Shown here one piece after another: positions 20,350 through 22,144 of a DNA stretch of 22,144 bases (the stretch's first letter is position 1; each line of letters opens with the position of its first letter). A model generated the notes under the pieces. The model saw nothing but the letters and a program-made list of their open reading frames with translations. It searched no databases and had not been told where the DNA came from. The stretch comes from Protostelium mycophagum (taxonomy: Eukaryota > Evosea > Variosea > Protosteliida > Protosteliaceae): NCBI GenBank assembly GCA_002081555.1, contig MZNV01002211.1, positions 1 to 22,144 on the forward strand, read 5' to 3'. The translations under genes were made by a program, and so were the position numbers.

Positions 20350-20399
20350 ATCTGATACTTCTACCTAATCAATTCAAGTATCAATCAGAGGTAAAGGTT

Positions 20400-20580
20400 A
20401 GACATTCTTAACTGTTAAATCATTCAAGTGTTTATAATCAACACATAAACACAAGGTTCTGTCTTTTTCTTGGGTGCATCACAAGGAGACTTTGATGGTT
20501 AAATTAGGCCTTTATCCATTATGTCTTTGATAAACACTGTCTTTAGGAAAAAACTACAAATGTGTAAAAAGACTGACAAA
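20400..20580 (-). mobile_element. Fossil Ty3/gypsy reverse-transcriptase fragment
   Basis: On the minus strand this stretch resembles the start of a Ty3/gypsy reverse transcriptase: a KDIMDKGLI-like segment, then a Pro-Ser-x-Ser-Pro type segment and a Cys-Val-x-Tyr type segment typical of the family. It is clearly broken, with several breaks in a short span. CpG is absent, indicating considerable age. It lies downstream of the integrase fragment on the same strand, the reverse of the order in an intact element, so it is probably from a separate insertion or a rearranged one. Confidence 0.6.
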
Positions 20581-21050
20581 ATAGGGCTTTTTGATAGTTA
20601 AATAGAATGTTGGCAATAACAAATTAATATAATATAGCTCATTATTTGTTGATATTGTCTTTTAAATCTATGCTCTTATAACCATATAGGCATCTCATAT
20701 GCTGGTTTCATATTAGAAATTGTGTATACTTACATAAAAAGAATAGAGAAAGAAAGAGAACAAAGAGAAAAAGATAACTCAAAGACATGTCCTCTAATTG
20801 GGACAAAAAGGCTTCAAGTGTTTTATTACTTGGCCATAACAGATGTTCCATGAACATATGAATCTTTTTACTTTCTGTATTGCACTTTGTAAACTTGTAT
20901 GTGTAACTTTAGAAACTTTAATAAATAAACTACAATGTTGATTAAAACATTGAAATAACTTGCAAATAAGTTATATTAATTTATTTGTACTTTTATATTG
21001 TCAATGCCTGACATTGTCCCCTGGACACTACCAAAGTAGTGTACATTCAA
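20581..21050. mobile_element. AT-rich non-coding stretch, possible decayed LTR
   Basis: About 470 bases without a convincing coding frame. On the minus strand a purine-rich AGGGGACAA near 21013-21021 is followed by TGTCAGG, which is how a polypurine tract and LTR start usually look just after a chromodomain in these elements. No second LTR copy is visible in the window, so the identification rests on position and this short signature. No CpG is present in the stretch. Confidence 0.3.
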
Positions 21051-21640
21051 AACGGGCATCATTTCTTTTTATGATGTTGTTTGGCCAGAGGCAGCAGTGC
21101 TGCAGATGATTGCAGGAATTTATTCAACAATTCTTGCGTGTGATCTAAACTGTCTTTGTTGATCCAATTGTTCTTCTTGTCAATAGGATAATCCTTCTAC
21201 TTGACTAGATATTGTATCTTGCCATGTTGTTAATGTAATGTAACTATCTGCTTAATTTTGTATTATTTATCACCATTAATAATTACTGGTGGGGGTGAAC
21301 TTGTTCTCTACTGTCAATGTTGTTTTTGCAGTAGAGTGTCAACAACAAAGTAAGAAATACAGAGTACATATTCCACAACTTGAGTAGTCAAGGCATAAGA
21401 CTTGCTCTAGCATGTGCATTTTTAACAATTGCATAGGGGCTGGTGCACTTGTCAGACTACTTCACTTTAGGTCAATGTGTCTTTATATTTTGCAATAACA
21501 AAAGAACTTTATCACCAGGTTTATATTTTATTGTGTCTTGATGATATCAATTGATGTACTTTTTCATCTTGCTCTGATGTAGAAATTCATCCAACTTTTT
21601 CATAGGTTGCTGAGCTTGTTTGACTCATCTGTCAAAGTTG
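21051..21640 (-). mobile_element. Fossil chromovirus integrase end with chromodomain
   Basis: The minus strand shows, in family order, the C-terminal part of a Ty3/gypsy integrase: a GPY/F-type module (YKPGDKVLL-like segment near 21500-21540), a PPPPVII tether near 21280-21300, and a chromodomain-like module near 21120-21225 ending in a QELL helix. This combination defines chromoviruses. It is broken at several points and incomplete: protease, RNase H and most of the integrase are not seen. Only two CpG dinucleotides occur between about 20085 and 21684, suggesting an old, methylation-decayed copy. Confidence 0.75.
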
Positions 21641-21858
21641 AAGCTTGTGAAAATCTGGTAGCCAGGTTCATGCTATCAAAGTCTCGTATGGGCACCGCGC
21701 CAAGCAAAAACGCGCAAGTTTGCGTAGAATCAAATGCGCACGCGCAAAATTCTGCTGTGCCGTCTACAACAGCAAGAACAAAAATTGTCGATTTAAATGA
21801 AACGTCAATCATGACCAAAGACAATATACATGCTCTTCAAAATGAAACTATAAAAATA
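21439..21858. repeat. 420-bp direct repeat, first copy
   Basis: This unit begins again at 21859. The two copies match base for base over the 286 bp that are visible of the second. The left part (to about 21640) is fossil integrase sequence. The right part (about 21684-21810) is rich in CpG and has an open plus-strand frame (21607-21918) of unknown nature, containing DSSVKVEACENLVARFML. No function is assigned. Confidence 0.95.
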
Positions 21859-22144
21859 GCTGGTGCACTTGTCAGACTACTTCACTTTAGGTCAATGTGT
21901 CTTTATATTTTGCAATAACAAAAGAACTTTATCACCAGGTTTATATTTTATTGTGTCTTGATGATATCAATTGATGTACTTTTTCATCTTGCTCTGATGT
22001 AGAAATTCATCCAACTTTTTCATAGGTTGCTGAGCTTGTTTGACTCATCTGTCAAAGTTGAAGCTTGTGAAAATCTGGTAGCCAGGTTCATGCTATCAAA
22101 GTCTCGTATGGGCACCGCGCCAAGCAAAAACGCGCAAGTTTGCG
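21859..22144. repeat. 420-bp direct repeat, second copy (cut by window end)
   Basis: Identical to 21439-21724 and truncated by the end of the window. It repeats the GPY/F-type integrase fossil and the start of the CpG-rich part. A longer tandem array could continue beyond, or the duplication could be an assembly artefact at a contig edge. Confidence 0.95.

Noticed and set aside
21029-21046. ACACTAC-CAAA-GTAGTGT hairpin
   Set aside because: A 7-bp stem in the fossil tract; could be LTR-edge or chance, and there is no T-run or gene to make it a terminator.

Overview
The window is nuclear DNA from a eukaryote with a compact, intron-rich genome. Introns are almost all GT-AG, many only 38-60 nt, with a short branch-point-to-AG distance. 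Gaps between genes are tens to a few hundred bases. The gene set (centrosomin-type CM1 protein, mitochondrial methylmalonyl-CoA epimerase, FHA+PBZ protein, F-box/LRR protein, RFC1) and a decayed chromovirus point to a unicellular amoebozoan- or holozoan-like lineage. I cannot name the species.

Layout: (1) 202-4678 minus, an 18-exon coiled-coil protein with a centrosomin CM1 motif. (2) 4811-5071 plus, a small unassigned ORF. (3) 5084-5833 minus, MCEE in three exons. (4) 5951-7728 plus, a 12-exon APLF-like protein (PNKP/APTX/APLF-type FHA, tandemly duplicated exons, one PAR-binding zinc finger). (5) 7788-10438 minus, a protein with repeated T-F-[KRQ]-P motifs. (6) 10663-12611 minus, an F-box/LRR protein whose largest intron holds an intron-containing tRNA-Ala(AGC). 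(7) 12849-14235 plus, a PH-domain protein. (8) 14329-15635 minus, an acidic orphan. (9) 15731-20068 plus, RFC1 in 18 exons, 989 codons. Exon phases were followed by hand and close in frame for genes 1, 3, 4, 6, 7, 8 and 9.

Genes mostly alternate in divergent and convergent pairs. The divergent pairs MCEE/APLF-like, F-box/PH and orphan/RFC1 have start codons only about 95-240 bp apart. RFC1 (clamp loader) and the APLF-like protein (PAR- and phosphopeptide-reading repair factor) are both genome-maintenance genes. The others have no evident shared pathway.

From about 20085 to 21684 the sequence changes: it is AT-rich, nearly free of CpG, and holds broken pieces of a Ty3/gypsy chromovirus. The window ends in an exact direct repeat with a 420-bp period.

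The most unusual signal is the word CGTTGTAGA (or its reverse complement), which I count about 27 times by eye. It is concentrated in introns. It forms the 3' splice site of many introns and recurs near the 5' splice site, in either orientation.
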